Below are positions 9,271 to 17,070 of a DNA stretch of 18,398 nucleotides, in pieces. How positions within the stretch are numbered: the first letter of the stretch is position 1; each line of letters opens with the position of its first letter. The stretch covers positions 1 to 18,398 of the forward strand of contig CALFER010000062.1 of NCBI GenBank assembly GCA_937951895.1, given 5' to 3'. The stretch comes from an uncultured bacterium. Lineage in GTDB: Bacteria; CSSED10-310; CALFER01. The notes under the pieces were generated by a model. That model was not told where the DNA came from. It did no database searches and saw only the letters and a list, made by a program, of their open reading frames with translations. Position numbers and translations under genes: made by a program.

Positions 9271-9624
9271 TCACAACCGATCACCGGTCCGCGGTTGGAT
9301 GACATGGGATCCCGTCAGCACGAGTCTGCCCTGCATCGACCAGGGACTCGCTTTTGTTTCGGATTGAATCATCCGGATCCCGCGAATGCGATGCCGGCCA
9401 GTCAGGTACGTCGCGACAGCCGCCGAGATCAGCACCAGCGTCGTCTCATCGATGGTCTGGGTTTTTCCGAGCGCGGCGCGATCCTGCTTCTCTTCGCGAT
9501 CCTCCCATCTTGAATCCACGGCACGGATGATGGCCACGACAGTCGAAATGACGATCAGGGCGACAAACACGATCGACAAACCGGCGATCGTCAGTTTCAA
9601 ACTCAGTATCATGGTTCCTTCCAT
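9271..9624 (-). CDS. mmdD: Small membrane-anchor subunit of the sodium-pumping decarboxylase (OadG/MmdD family)
   Basis: This 117-aa protein has one N-terminal transmembrane helix (about 6-34, LSLKLTIAGLSIVFVALIVI region). An acidic/basic stretch (WEDREEKQDR) and a small soluble domain follow. The segments TLVLISAAVATYLTG and SPWSMQGRLVLTGSHVIQP fit the OadG/MmdD family, in particular the longer forms with a C-terminal W..QGR...SH block. In the family this subunit anchors the carboxyltransferase and biotin protein to the membrane pump and stabilises the complex. An AAGGAG ribosome site 8 nt upstream supports the ATG at 9624 rather than the internal Met5. The gene lies 15 nt after mmdA and 29 nt before mmdC. 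The order A-D-C-B is as in Veillonella, except that no separate mmdE is seen. Confidence 0.85.
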   Translation of the reverse strand: MEGTMILSLKLTIAGLSIVFVALIVISTVVAIIRAVDSRWEDREEKQDRAALGKTQTIDETTLVLISAAVATYLTGRHRIRGIRMIQSETKASPWSMQGRLVLTGSHVIQPRTGDRL

Positions 9625-9639
9625 CCCGATCTCCTTCGA

Positions 9640-11190
9640 TCACAGCGGAATCAGGCCGTGTTTTTTCTGGGGACGCCAGACGCGCTTGGCTTTGATGACT
9701 TCGAGTGCGGCGGCGAGCACGACCCGGGTCTGTGCCGGAACGATCACATCGTCAATATAGCCGTGTCCGGCGGCGGAATACGGGTTGGCGAACACCCGTT
9801 TATACTCGCCGATCAGTTCCTTCCGATGCGCATCCTTGTCCTCGGCGGCATCCAATTCCTTCCGATAGAGCACATTGACCGCTCCCTCGGCGCCCATGAC
9901 CGCGATTTCGGCGGTGGGCCAGGCCACAATCCGGTCCGCGCCCATCTCCTTCGAGCACATCGCGAGGAATGCCCCGCCATAGGCTTTGCGAACGACCACC
10001 GTCAGTTTCGGGACCGTCGCGGCGGCGTAGGCAAACAGCATTTTCGCCCCGTGCCGGATGATCCCGCCGTATTCCTGAGCGACTCCGGGGAGGAATCCGG
10101 GTACATCCACGAAGGTCATGATCGGGATATTGAAGGCGTTGCAGAATCGTATGAAACGAGCGGCTTTGTCCGATGAATCGATATCCAGAACGCCGGCTTT
10201 CTGAAGCGGTTGGTTCGCAACGATCCCGACTGTTCTGCCCAGCATTCTCCCGAACCCGATGATGATGTTCTCCGCGAAATGCTCCTGGATCTCAAGAAAA
10301 CTGTCCGGATCGACGACCCTGACGATAATCTCATGCATGTCATACGGTTTCCGCGGGTCGTCCGGCACAACCCGATTCAAGGAGGGATCCTCGATCAGTT
10401 GATGCTCGGTCGCACTGGACAGGATGGGAGGGTCTTCGAGATTGTTGCTGGGGAGGTAGGACAGCAGTCGGCGGGTCAGTTCAAAGGCATGCGCATCATT
10501 TTCGGCAATGAAATGGACCACTCCGGAAAAATAGGCATGACTTTCGACGCCGCCGAGCTGTTCCGCCGAAATGACTTCGCCGGTGACCTGCTTGATGACC
10601 TGGGGTCCCGTGATGAAGAGCTGCCCTTCATGACGGACCTGAATGATGAAGTCCGTCAGAGCCGGAGAGTACGCGGCACCGCCGGCACACGGACCGGCGA
10701 TGATGCTGATCTGGGGAACGACCCCGGAGAGCAGGACGTTGCGATAGAAAATACCGCCGTATCCCGACAGGGCATCGACGCCTTCCTGGATGCGGGCGCC
10801 CCCGGAATCGTTGATGAAAACGAAGGGATCACCCGTTTTCAGCGCTTCATCCATGGTCTGCTGGATCTTTCGGGCATTGGCTTCACCCACCGAACCGCCG
10901 GCGACGGTGAAATCCTGGCTTGCAGCGTAGACCGGGCGGCGATCGATGAGACCGACTCCGGTCACGACACCGTCACCGGGCAGTTCCTTCCTGTTCATTT
11001 CGAAATGGACACATCGGTGCTGGGTAAACGCATGACTTTCCTGAAAGGAATCCGGGTCGTACAGCAGGCCGAGACGTTCCCGAGCCGTGAGTTTTCCGGC
11101 TTCGTGCTGTTTATCGATGCTCTTCTGTCCGCCGCCAAGATAGATTGCATTCTTGCGCTGGATCAAATCCTGAATCGGGTCGTGCTTCAT
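9640..11190 (-). CDS. mmdA: Methylmalonyl-CoA decarboxylase carboxyltransferase subunit (propionyl-CoA carboxylase beta family)
   Basis: This 516-aa cytoplasmic carboxyltransferase moves the carboxyl group between methylmalonyl-CoA and biotin. Two crotonase-like halves are recognisable. The N half has NDSGGARIQEGVDALSGYGG and GPCAGGAAYSPALTDF (the acyl-CoA oxyanion loop). The C half has FVDVPGFLPGVAQEYGG and RKAYGGAFLAMCSK. The family C-terminus (KKHGLIPL) is present. The ATG at 11190 has a strong GAGGAG ribosome site 6 nt upstream and gives the usual N-terminus (KLTARERL at about 35). An earlier ATG at 11274 would add 28 unrelated residues and remove the promoter from the leader. The PccB family acts on propionyl-CoA/methylmalonyl-CoA. 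Pairing with the Na+ pump subunits and not a biotin carboxylase makes the decarboxylase role, as in succinate-to-propionate fermentation, the best reading. The reverse, Na+-driven propionyl-CoA carboxylation, is possible. Glutaconyl-CoA decarboxylase alpha is larger and less similar. Confidence 0.92.
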   Translation of the reverse strand: MKHDPIQDLIQRKNAIYLGGGQKSIDKQHEAGKLTARERLGLLYDPDSFQESHAFTQHRCVHFEMNRKELPGDGVVTGVGLIDRRPVYAASQDFTVAGGSVGEANARKIQQTMDEALKTGDPFVFINDSGGARIQEGVDALSGYGGIFYRNVLLSGVVPQISIIAGPCAGGAAYSPALTDFIIQVRHEGQLFITGPQVIKQVTGEVISAEQLGGVESHAYFSGVVHFIAENDAHAFELTRRLLSYLPSNNLEDPPILSSATEHQLIEDPSLNRVVPDDPRKPYDMHEIIVRVVDPDSFLEIQEHFAENIIIGFGRMLGRTVGIVANQPLQKAGVLDIDSSDKAARFIRFCNAFNIPIMTFVDVPGFLPGVAQEYGGIIRHGAKMLFAYAAATVPKLTVVVRKAYGGAFLAMCSKEMGADRIVAWPTAEIAVMGAEGAVNVLYRKELDAAEDKDAHRKELIGEYKRVFANPYSAAGHGYIDDVIVPAQTRVVLAAALEVIKAKRVWRPQKKHGLIPL

Positions 11191-11202
11191 GACGATCTCC
11201 TC

Positions 11203-11224
11203 AAAAAAGCGTCCCCCTCGGGGA
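11203..11224 (-). promoter_or_regulatory. Short hairpin plus U6 in the mmdA leader (possible weak attenuator)
   Basis: On the minus strand the leader contains TCCCC-GAG-GGGGA, a 5-bp stem with a 3-nt loop (11224-11212). CGC and six T residues (11208-11203) follow, just upstream of the GAGGAG ribosome site. The shape resembles a minimal intrinsic terminator placed between promoter and start codon. The stem is short and the flanks do not extend it, so it may be chance. Confidence 0.25.
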
Positions 11225-11236
11225 GCGATCTGTCTG

Positions 11237-11264
11237 TTTATAGCAGAATTTCCGGGAAATCCAA
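11237..11264 (-). promoter_or_regulatory. Predicted sigma70-type promoter of the mmdADCB-recCBD unit
   Basis: Read on the minus strand, TTGGAT (11264-11259) is followed after 16 nt by TATAAA (11242-11237). A TG sits one base upstream of the -10 (TGCTATAAA), giving an extended -10 element. Transcription would start near 11230, leaving a leader of about 40 nt before the mmdA ATG. The elements are read directly from the sequence; their use is inferred. Confidence 0.55.
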
Positions 11265-11274
11265 GTTTGCCCAT

Positions 11275-11304
11275 TTGCCAATGCCATTCGTTTCCCGGTA
11301 AACT
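11275..11304 (+). promoter_or_regulatory. Predicted promoter of the divergent secreted-protein gene
   Basis: TTGCCA (11275-11280) and TAAACT (11299-11304) are separated by 18 nt. They match 5/6 and 4/6 of the sigma70 consensus. The predicted start near 11311 leaves about 50 nt before the ATG, with a very strong AAAGGAGG ribosome site at 11352-11359. The -35 is about 10 nt from the -35 of the opposing mmdA promoter, so the two promoters are back to back. Confidence 0.4.
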
Positions 11305-11363
11305 GACGGCAGACGTTCAATCGACCGGGCGACCGGCTCGGATTCATCCGTAAAGGAGGCTTT

Positions 11364-12629
11364 ATGTCCTTTTTTTCACGCACACTCCTGATCGTCGCAC
11401 TCATCATCCCCCTTGCCCACCTCACCGCACCCATCGCCACGGCATGGACCATCGATCACACCTGCACGGATCTGAGTGCCATCCCCCACGAGTATCTCGA
11501 TGGCGCGCGAGGCGCATTCCGGATCTGGTACGGGCACACCTCCCACGGCAATCAGATCACCGTGGGAATCACCGTGCTGCAGGACCTGTACGGGAATCCC
11601 TATTCGTGGAACGAGGATGGATCCGGAGGCGCTCTGAGTTATCAGGAAACCTATGGCGATCTGGGCCATAACGGCGACCTGGCATGGGAAACCGCCACCC
11701 GGGAGCAACTCGATGCACCGGACAACGACCGGAACGTCGTCATGTGGTCATGGTGCGGCGGCGTTTCGGACAATACACCGGACGGCATCAACACCTATCT
11801 CAATGCCATGAACCAGCTCGAACAGGACTATCCGGGTGTGCATTTCATCTATATGACCGGTCATCTGGACGGATCGGGAACCGAGGGCATATTGAATCAG
11901 ATGAACAACCTGATTCGGACGTACTGTGCATCGAACAACAAAACGCTATTCGATTTTGCGGACATCGAGAGTTACGACCCGGACGGTGACTTTTTCATGG
12001 ATCGGTACGCCGATGACGGATGCAATTACGATGGAGGAAACTGGGCCATGGAGTGGTGTTCGGAGCACTCCGGATCGGATCTGTGCACGGATTGTTCCTG
12101 TGATCACTCCCAACCGCTCAACTGCAATCTGAAGGGACGCGCGTTCTGGTGGATGATGGCTCGGATGGCCGGGTGGCAATCCGGCGGCCCGACACCGACG
12201 CCGCCTCCTGCGACACCGACGCCGGCCTACACGCCCGTGCCTTCGCCGACCCCGGGCGATTGCGGATCGACCGGCGTGATTCTCTGGATGCCGTCCGATC
12301 TCTTCCACTCCGGTGAATTCTGCAGTTGCACCGTGACGATCTGCAACATGGAAGGTGGACGGATCGACGGATATCCCCTCTTCGTCATTCTCGAAATCAA
12401 CGGCATCTACTTCTTCGCCCCCGATTTCAGCTCGTACTCCAACTATCTCGACATGTACCCTTACTTCGATGAAGGCCCAACGGTCATCACTGTGATTCCG
12501 GATTTCCAATGGCCGGCCGGAACCGGTTCATTCTATGGCGCTCACTGGTATGCCGCGCTGACCAACACTGACATCACGGAACTTTTCGGAGACATGTCCG
12601 AATGGGAATTCAGCTGGGACTCGCCCTGA
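11364..12629 (+). CDS. Secreted SGNH-hydrolase-like protein with Pro/Thr linker and C-terminal domain
   Basis: This is a 421-aa exported protein of unproven function. A signal peptide covers residues 1-27 (hydrophobic core LLIVALIIPLAHL, likely cleavage after ATA). Residues 28-272 form a globular domain. Near its start it has IWYGHTSHGNQI (55-65), reminiscent of the (F/Y)xHHSxGxNI motif of some SGNH/GDSL-like hydrolases. It continues with VVMWSWCGG (125-133), FIYMTGHLDGSG (161-172) and a late Asp/His segment CTDCSCDHSQPLNC (241-254). Ser60 and a late His could be catalytic, but that is inference. A linker of alternating Pro/Thr (276-298) leads to a roughly 120-residue C-terminal domain with four Cys, beginning CGSTGVILWMP and ending EWEFSWDSP, which I cannot assign. 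AAAGGAGG 4 nt upstream fixes the start. The gene is monocistronic on this strand and ends 1 nt from the convergent gene. Confidence 0.85.
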   Translation: MSFFSRTLLIVALIIPLAHLTAPIATAWTIDHTCTDLSAIPHEYLDGARGAFRIWYGHTSHGNQITVGITVLQDLYGNPYSWNEDGSGGALSYQETYGDLGHNGDLAWETATREQLDAPDNDRNVVMWSWCGGVSDNTPDGINTYLNAMNQLEQDYPGVHFIYMTGHLDGSGTEGILNQMNNLIRTYCASNNKTLFDFADIESYDPDGDFFMDRYADDGCNYDGGNWAMEWCSEHSGSDLCTDCSCDHSQPLNCNLKGRAFWWMMARMAGWQSGGPTPTPPPATPTPAYTPVPSPTPGDCGSTGVILWMPSDLFHSGEFCSCTVTICNMEGGRIDGYPLFVILEINGIYFFAPDFSSYSNYLDMYPYFDEGPTVITVIPDFQWPAGTGSFYGAHWYAALTNTDITELFGDMSEWEFSWDSP

Positions 12630-12630
12630 T

Positions 12631-15531
12631 TCACGGCCTGTAGATCAGGCTTACATATCCTCGCCAACCACCCCTCTGCTCACCATCCCACAGGTGCGCG
12701 ACGCCCGCTCGCATCCCGAGAGCCGGAAATTTCACGATCGGCATCGGAGGTGTCTCCGAGGTCAATTCCATTCCGGCAGCACGCATCCGCCCCTCCCCCG
12801 AGGACTCCTCCCACAGATCGGTGCGCTCCGCAAAGAAAACGAACGGCGCAAACCCCGCCAGACCGGCTTCGATCCGCATGTGACGCATCGCGCTGCCGCT
12901 GTCGCGAAACGCCGGAAGATATGGGAGCCGCAATAATGTCCTGATATCGGCCGTCGAATCAAGACTCGTCGTCATGCCACCCGGTGAAAACCGGTTCGTC
13001 CAATGATCCTCGCCCCATGTCCGGCCTTCGTACAGATCGAACCGGAGATACCCCGCGTCGAGATGCTGGACCGTCGTGTACAGATGTCCGAGCGCCTGCG
13101 TCCAGTCGCCCGATTCGATCGTTCCAGCCTGGGATGCCGCATGAAAACCGATTCCCGTTGCGACGGAGCCGAATCGCCATGCCCCGTCCGCTCCGACCCG
13201 AAAACTCAGGAGCTGTCGATCCAGACTGGATTCAGCCCCCTCAACATCAATCCGCTCGGACAGCCCCCCCAGCAAAATCGAAGCCGATCCATTGCGGAAC
13301 GCGACGCGTCGATCGGCTGAGAATTGTGCACCGAGAAGCGTGACGTCCCGCAACTCCGATTCCTCCGGAATGTCCCGCTGATCGGCCGGTGATCGTTCGC
13401 TGTAATACCCCTGTATCCCGAGCGCGACCGGCCAGCCGCGGTACGACGCACCGATCGTTCCCCCCGAAGCCCCGCCGTTCCAGCCGACTGAACCGACCGC
13501 CAGACCATCGAAACGCCCGACGAGATCACCCGATCGGAAACCGATTTCCACGGTGTCGCCCATCGGCAGCCAGTTGCCGCCCAGCAACATCCTGAACTCC
13601 TGATGTCGGTTCGCCCGGAAGACATCGATCTCTATCGGATCCCGGCGATGGGTCACCAGATCCGGATACTCGACAGGAGGCATCACCCAGTTCGGACGGC
13701 GAAACTCCGGTTGATCCGGCGAGTCCACCTCCAGGGGAATGCGGCGCAATTCCAACCCTCCGGTCGTCAGATTCATGAAATAGACCATGCCTTCGACCGG
13801 ATCGAACGCCGGTCCCGCCGCTCCGCCCAAAACGCTTGTGAGGGGAATCCGGTCCATCTCTTCAGATATCTCCAGGATTTCGAGGTTGGGAATGCCTGAG
13901 CGATCCGATACGACAAGGACTCGGTCGGGCGCGATCCACTCGAGATGCATGATGTTTTCCCGCGGCAGAGAAGGGATGTCCCGGATTTCTCCGGTAACAC
14001 TGTCGATCAATCGCACGCGGCAGTATGTCTTGGCGGATTCGATCACCGCTATCCACGTTCCGTCCGGAGACACTCTCGGAGACGTCAGCGAACGGTCGAT
14101 TGATGGGGGAACGACAGCGGTGAGCACGGCGGAGGGAAGATCCAGTCTGACAAGCTCCGATCGGCCGAACTGCTGCCGAACCGCCACGAGCCATCTGCCA
14201 TCGGGCGCTGGATCTGCCTGCCGCAAATCTGCGTTCACCGATATCCGCCGATAGTCTCCGGAATCGACCTCCCACACAAACAGATCGGGATGCAGCATTC
14301 CGTCATGATCCCGGACAAGCGCATCGAAAAGGATCGCCTTGCCATCCGGCATCCATCTGGGATCGGACGGATTGAGCCCTGTGCAGGAGGGAAATCGTGC
14401 AAGTTCCTTGCGTACAGGCGGTCCGGTTGTGATATCCGGAACGTCCTCGGGATCCTTTTCCAGTGCCTTGCGTCGAGTCTCTTCGCGCCTGACCTCCGAC
14501 TCATCCGCTTCCGTCATACTCAGAACCACCAGCGAAGGAGGCCGATGCGCGGCGCGGGTCAGGAGTGCCATCCGGGATCCGTCCGGTGCGATATCCGGCG
14601 CGTCTGTGGCCTCGGAAGCGATCCGCCACAACTCCCCGGTTCGCAACGCATCCGCCGCGTCTCGCTCGAATTCGATCGCCGCCGCCGTGAGTTCCGCTCG
14701 AAAACGGTTGTAGAGTGTTTCCGCGGAATCCCCGAACAGACCTGAAAATGATTCATCAAACGATCGCCGCTGCCTGGCCGTCATCCGACGCCATAGTTTG
14801 GTCCAGATTTCCGAGTCTCCGGAATGGTGTTCGAGCCATTCGAGGAAGGCGGAGCCGACAAGATACGGCATCGAATAGCCCATCCAGACATCCGATCCGC
14901 TCAGAGCGGCATAGTCGGGAAGGCGACCCTCGATTGCCCATTGTCGCAGAACCGCCGAACGAAAGGAGGTGAAAGGCCGGCCTGAACCCGTCAGCTTACC
15001 CTCGAGCACGACCGCATATCCTTCGGTCAACCAGGTCGGCGCTTTCATGGCAATCGGCCCGATCGGCACCAGCCATGCAATCATGCGATCGACCATGTTC
15101 CGGGATGGACGGATCATATGAGCGATATGAGCAAACTCATGCGAACCGACCAGTTCTCCCCAATCGGTATAACCCGTGAGGCTCGATGCGGCATCCGGAG
15201 CGGATGCCCACAATACGATTCTGGGAGCATTCATGAGGGGCAGGGCCATGCCGTTTGCCGCCCCCATGGGGTCCATGACCAGTACATCGACCCTGCGATC
15301 CGGACGATAGCCAACAATCGCGGTCACTTCTTCATGAATCGATTCCATCCGTGAAGCAACCGCAACCGTCCATTCCTCAAAACACCCAGGAAAGAAAATC
15401 CGGAAATGCGTCGTCTCCGTGACCCGCCAATCCCAATGAGGCACGCCTTCGAACTGTGCGTCCACGGCAGCAGCATGTAGAAACAGAAAAAACACCCATC
15501 CGGCAAAAGGCAAACATCGGTTCGATTTCAT
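12631..15531 (-). CDS. Exported metallopeptidase (HEFAH) with TolB-like propeller and predicted outer-membrane barrel
   Basis: This is a 966-aa envelope protein. A signal peptide covers residues 1-25 (AAAVDA|Q). Residues 30-295 are peptidase MA-like (gluzincin). HEFAH (131-135) supplies two zinc His and the catalytic Glu, and WLTEGYAVVLEG (168-179) the third ligand, E170. Residues of about 310-600 carry repeated TolB/WD40-like strands: IAPDGSRMALLT, WMPDGKAILFDA, APDGRWLVAVRQ, SPDGTWIAVIES and WIAPDRVLVVSD. The last 330 residues are rich in alternating, Gly/aromatic beta strands ending GWRGYVSLIYRP, like BamA/surface-antigen-type barrels. The expected place is the outer membrane, with the peptidase and propeller in the periplasm or outside. 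Substrate is unknown. The ATG at 15531 is favoured by AGGTG 8 nt upstream over a GTG at 15540. The gene lies 21 nt after pyrF, so it is probably cotranscribed with fabZ and pyrF. The peptidase motif is clear; the barrel is inferred from residue pattern. Confidence 0.85.
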   Translation of the reverse strand: MKSNRCLPFAGWVFFLFLHAAAVDAQFEGVPHWDWRVTETTHFRIFFPGCFEEWTVAVASRMESIHEEVTAIVGYRPDRRVDVLVMDPMGAANGMALPLMNAPRIVLWASAPDAASSLTGYTDWGELVGSHEFAHIAHMIRPSRNMVDRMIAWLVPIGPIAMKAPTWLTEGYAVVLEGKLTGSGRPFTSFRSAVLRQWAIEGRLPDYAALSGSDVWMGYSMPYLVGSAFLEWLEHHSGDSEIWTKLWRRMTARQRRSFDESFSGLFGDSAETLYNRFRAELTAAAIEFERDAADALRTGELWRIASEATDAPDIAPDGSRMALLTRAAHRPPSLVVLSMTEADESEVRREETRRKALEKDPEDVPDITTGPPVRKELARFPSCTGLNPSDPRWMPDGKAILFDALVRDHDGMLHPDLFVWEVDSGDYRRISVNADLRQADPAPDGRWLVAVRQQFGRSELVRLDLPSAVLTAVVPPSIDRSLTSPRVSPDGTWIAVIESAKTYCRVRLIDSVTGEIRDIPSLPRENIMHLEWIAPDRVLVVSDRSGIPNLEILEISEEMDRIPLTSVLGGAAGPAFDPVEGMVYFMNLTTGGLELRRIPLEVDSPDQPEFRRPNWVMPPVEYPDLVTHRRDPIEIDVFRANRHQEFRMLLGGNWLPMGDTVEIGFRSGDLVGRFDGLAVGSVGWNGGASGGTIGASYRGWPVALGIQGYYSERSPADQRDIPEESELRDVTLLGAQFSADRRVAFRNGSASILLGGLSERIDVEGAESSLDRQLLSFRVGADGAWRFGSVATGIGFHAASQAGTIESGDWTQALGHLYTTVQHLDAGYLRFDLYEGRTWGEDHWTNRFSPGGMTTSLDSTADIRTLLRLPYLPAFRDSGSAMRHMRIEAGLAGFAPFVFFAERTDLWEESSGEGRMRAAGMELTSETPPMPIVKFPALGMRAGVAHLWDGEQRGGWRGYVSLIYRP

Positions 15532-15552
15532 GTGAAGCACCTGTTGAATCGG

Positions 15553-16479
15553 TTAGTGATGGATGTCCCGAAACCCGTTGCGTAAATCTGAGATCGCATC
15601 GATCGTCGCCGCACGCGCCGCTTCAGCATACCGCTCGGGACCGAAATGGGCATGGATCCCTTTCTGAAATGCGAAAAGGATAGCGCGCGACGAGTTAACG
15701 ATCCCACCATGGCCATGCCGATCAAACGTGATCATGGCATCCCGTGAACCGCCGCCCTGAAATCCGTATCCCGGAATCAGAAAGATGGTTTTCGGCATCC
15801 GCCTGCGCAATGCAATCGCGGCCTCCGGGTAGGGTGCACCGACGACAGCGCCGATATCGGAGTACCCGCTGTCTCCCTCACGTCCCTCACCCCAACCCAC
15901 TACCAGATCCGCGACACAGTCCGCAACCGTGCCTTCGTGTGTCGGAATATCCTGAATCTGGCAACCGGAGGGATTCGATGTCTTCACCAGAACAAAGACA
16001 CCTGTTTTCCGATATGGACATATAAATGGCTGGATCGCTTCAAAACCCATGTATGGATTTAACGTGATGGCATCCACACGGACCTCCGGGCACGGGAATC
16101 CGTCGTTCGGGGGTGCGAGATACGCCTCCGAGTATGCCTCGGCAGTCGATCCGATGTCGCCTCGCTTCGCGTCCCCGATCACGATCAGATCCCGGGCCTT
16201 CGCCTCTGCACACAAACGGGCCAGGATGCGCAATCCCGGTGAACCGAGCCGCTCGAAGAATGCAAACTGAGGTTTGACGGCGGGAACAAGATCCGCGACC
16301 GCATCCAGAATATCCATACAGAATGTTTCGACCGCACGCGCACACCTCTCAAGAGGATCGGCATGCTCGGCCACATTCAACAGATGATTCGGCATCAAGG
16401 CCAGATGGGGATCGAACCCGACACACAGAGGCGTTTGCTTCTGATCTACAGCTCGAAACAGGCGATCGGCAAAATGCAT
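15553..16479 (-). CDS. pyrF: Orotidine 5'-phosphate decarboxylase, long (type 2) form
   Basis: PyrF makes UMP from OMP, the last step of de novo pyrimidine synthesis, in the cytoplasm. The 308-aa length and motifs fit the long type 2 family: LCVGFDPH (18-25), AVKPQFAFFE (67-76) and the catalytic VIGDAKRGDIGSTAEAY (100-116). K105 with D103/D108 forms the Lys-Asp network. Also present are DAITLNPYMG and the phosphate-binding IPGYGFQGGG near the C-terminus. All key residues are present. AAGGGG about 8 nt upstream supports the ATG at 16479. The gene starts 11 nt after the fabZ stop. No other pyrimidine genes are in view, so regulation by a pyr attenuator is not indicated. Confidence 0.97.
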   Translation of the reverse strand: MHFADRLFRAVDQKQTPLCVGFDPHLALMPNHLLNVAEHADPLERCARAVETFCMDILDAVADLVPAVKPQFAFFERLGSPGLRILARLCAEAKARDLIVIGDAKRGDIGSTAEAYSEAYLAPPNDGFPCPEVRVDAITLNPYMGFEAIQPFICPYRKTGVFVLVKTSNPSGCQIQDIPTHEGTVADCVADLVVGWGEGREGDSGYSDIGAVVGAPYPEAAIALRRRMPKTIFLIPGYGFQGGGSRDAMITFDRHGHGGIVNSSRAILFAFQKGIHAHFGPERYAEAARAATIDAISDLRNGFRDIHH

Positions 16480-16490
16480 GGTTTTTCCCC

Positions 16491-16973
16491 TTATTCGGAG
16501 GATCCTTCGACATCGATCGGCGGATGATTCATCAGCGCAAACATCAACTCACCTTCGGCCGCGACTTTTCCACCCACGATTTCTGCCTTACCCTGAGCCG
16601 TATAGATTCGGCCTTTCCGATTCACAAACTCGATCGTCAAGCGGAGCTGATCCCCCGGTGTCACGGGTTGTTTGAAACGAAACTGCTTCACAGACGCAAA
16701 ATACCCCATCACCCGCGCATCCCGTTCCCCCGTCTGCCCGATGGCCGTACCCAGAACGAGCGCAGCCATCTGAGCCAGCGCCTCGATCATGAGCACACCC
16801 GGCATGATCGGCTGTTCAGGAAAATGACCCGTGAAATAGGGTTCATTGAAGGTCACATTCTTGATCCCCACTCCCGATTTCCCGGGGACATAGTCGAGAA
16901 CACGGTCGACCAGCAGGAAGGGGTACCGGTGAAACAGATACTTCTGAATCTGGTTGATGTCGAGTTCCGGCAT
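16491..16973 (-). CDS. fabZ: 3-hydroxyacyl-[acyl-carrier-protein] dehydratase FabZ
   Basis: FabZ dehydrates beta-hydroxyacyl-ACP to trans-2-enoyl-ACP in each round of type II fatty-acid synthesis. The 160-aa hot-dog protein has the N-terminal IQKYLFHRYPFLLVDRVLD and the active-site block YFTGHFPEQPIMPGVLMIEA. The catalytic pair is H50 and E64. MGYFASVKQFRFKQPVTPGD follows, which is typical of FabZ and not FabA. AAGGAG 6-7 nt upstream confirms the ATG. The gene is first in a short operon with pyrF and the envelope metallopeptidase. Lipid A genes (lpxA, lpxD), common fabZ neighbours, are not in view. Confidence 0.97.
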   Translation of the reverse strand: MPELDINQIQKYLFHRYPFLLVDRVLDYVPGKSGVGIKNVTFNEPYFTGHFPEQPIMPGVLMIEALAQMAALVLGTAIGQTGERDARVMGYFASVKQFRFKQPVTPGDQLRLTIEFVNRKGRIYTAQGKAEIVGGKVAAEGELMFALMNHPPIDVEGSSE

Positions 16974-17000
16974 GATTGTCTCCTTTTCCGCGCTCGTTCA

Positions 17001-17029
17001 TTGGTAGCGCAGAATCGATCAAAGTTCAA
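17001..17029 (-). promoter_or_regulatory. Possible promoter of the fabZ-pyrF-peptidase operon
   Basis: On the minus strand TTGAAC (17029-17024) and TACCAA (17006-17001) are separated by exactly 17 nt. This lies between the upstream terminator and the fabZ ribosome site. The -35 matches 4/6 and the -10 only 3/6, so this is a weak candidate. Its place just after a strong terminator means some promoter is expected in this 100-nt stretch. Confidence 0.35.
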
Positions 17030-17070
17030 GATGCCCGGGCAGGTCATGCAACACCCGATCTGACCCGTAC

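Noticed and set aside
7688..11190. Oxaloacetate decarboxylase (oadGAB) as the identity of the pump operon
   Set aside because: The large subunit is of the propionyl-CoA carboxylase beta/MmdA family, not the OadA type with its pyruvate-carboxylase-like domain, and the biotin domain is a separate protein.
11191..11274. Longer mmdA start at 11274
   Set aside because: The extra 28 residues are not part of the family, would cover the promoter, and lack a ribosome site as good as GAGGAG before 11190.
12636..12650. Small inverted repeat GCCTG-TAGAT-CAGGC at the convergent junction as a bidirectional terminator
   Set aside because: The stem is only 5 bp, no T-run follows on either strand, and it lies within the last codons of the peptidase gene.
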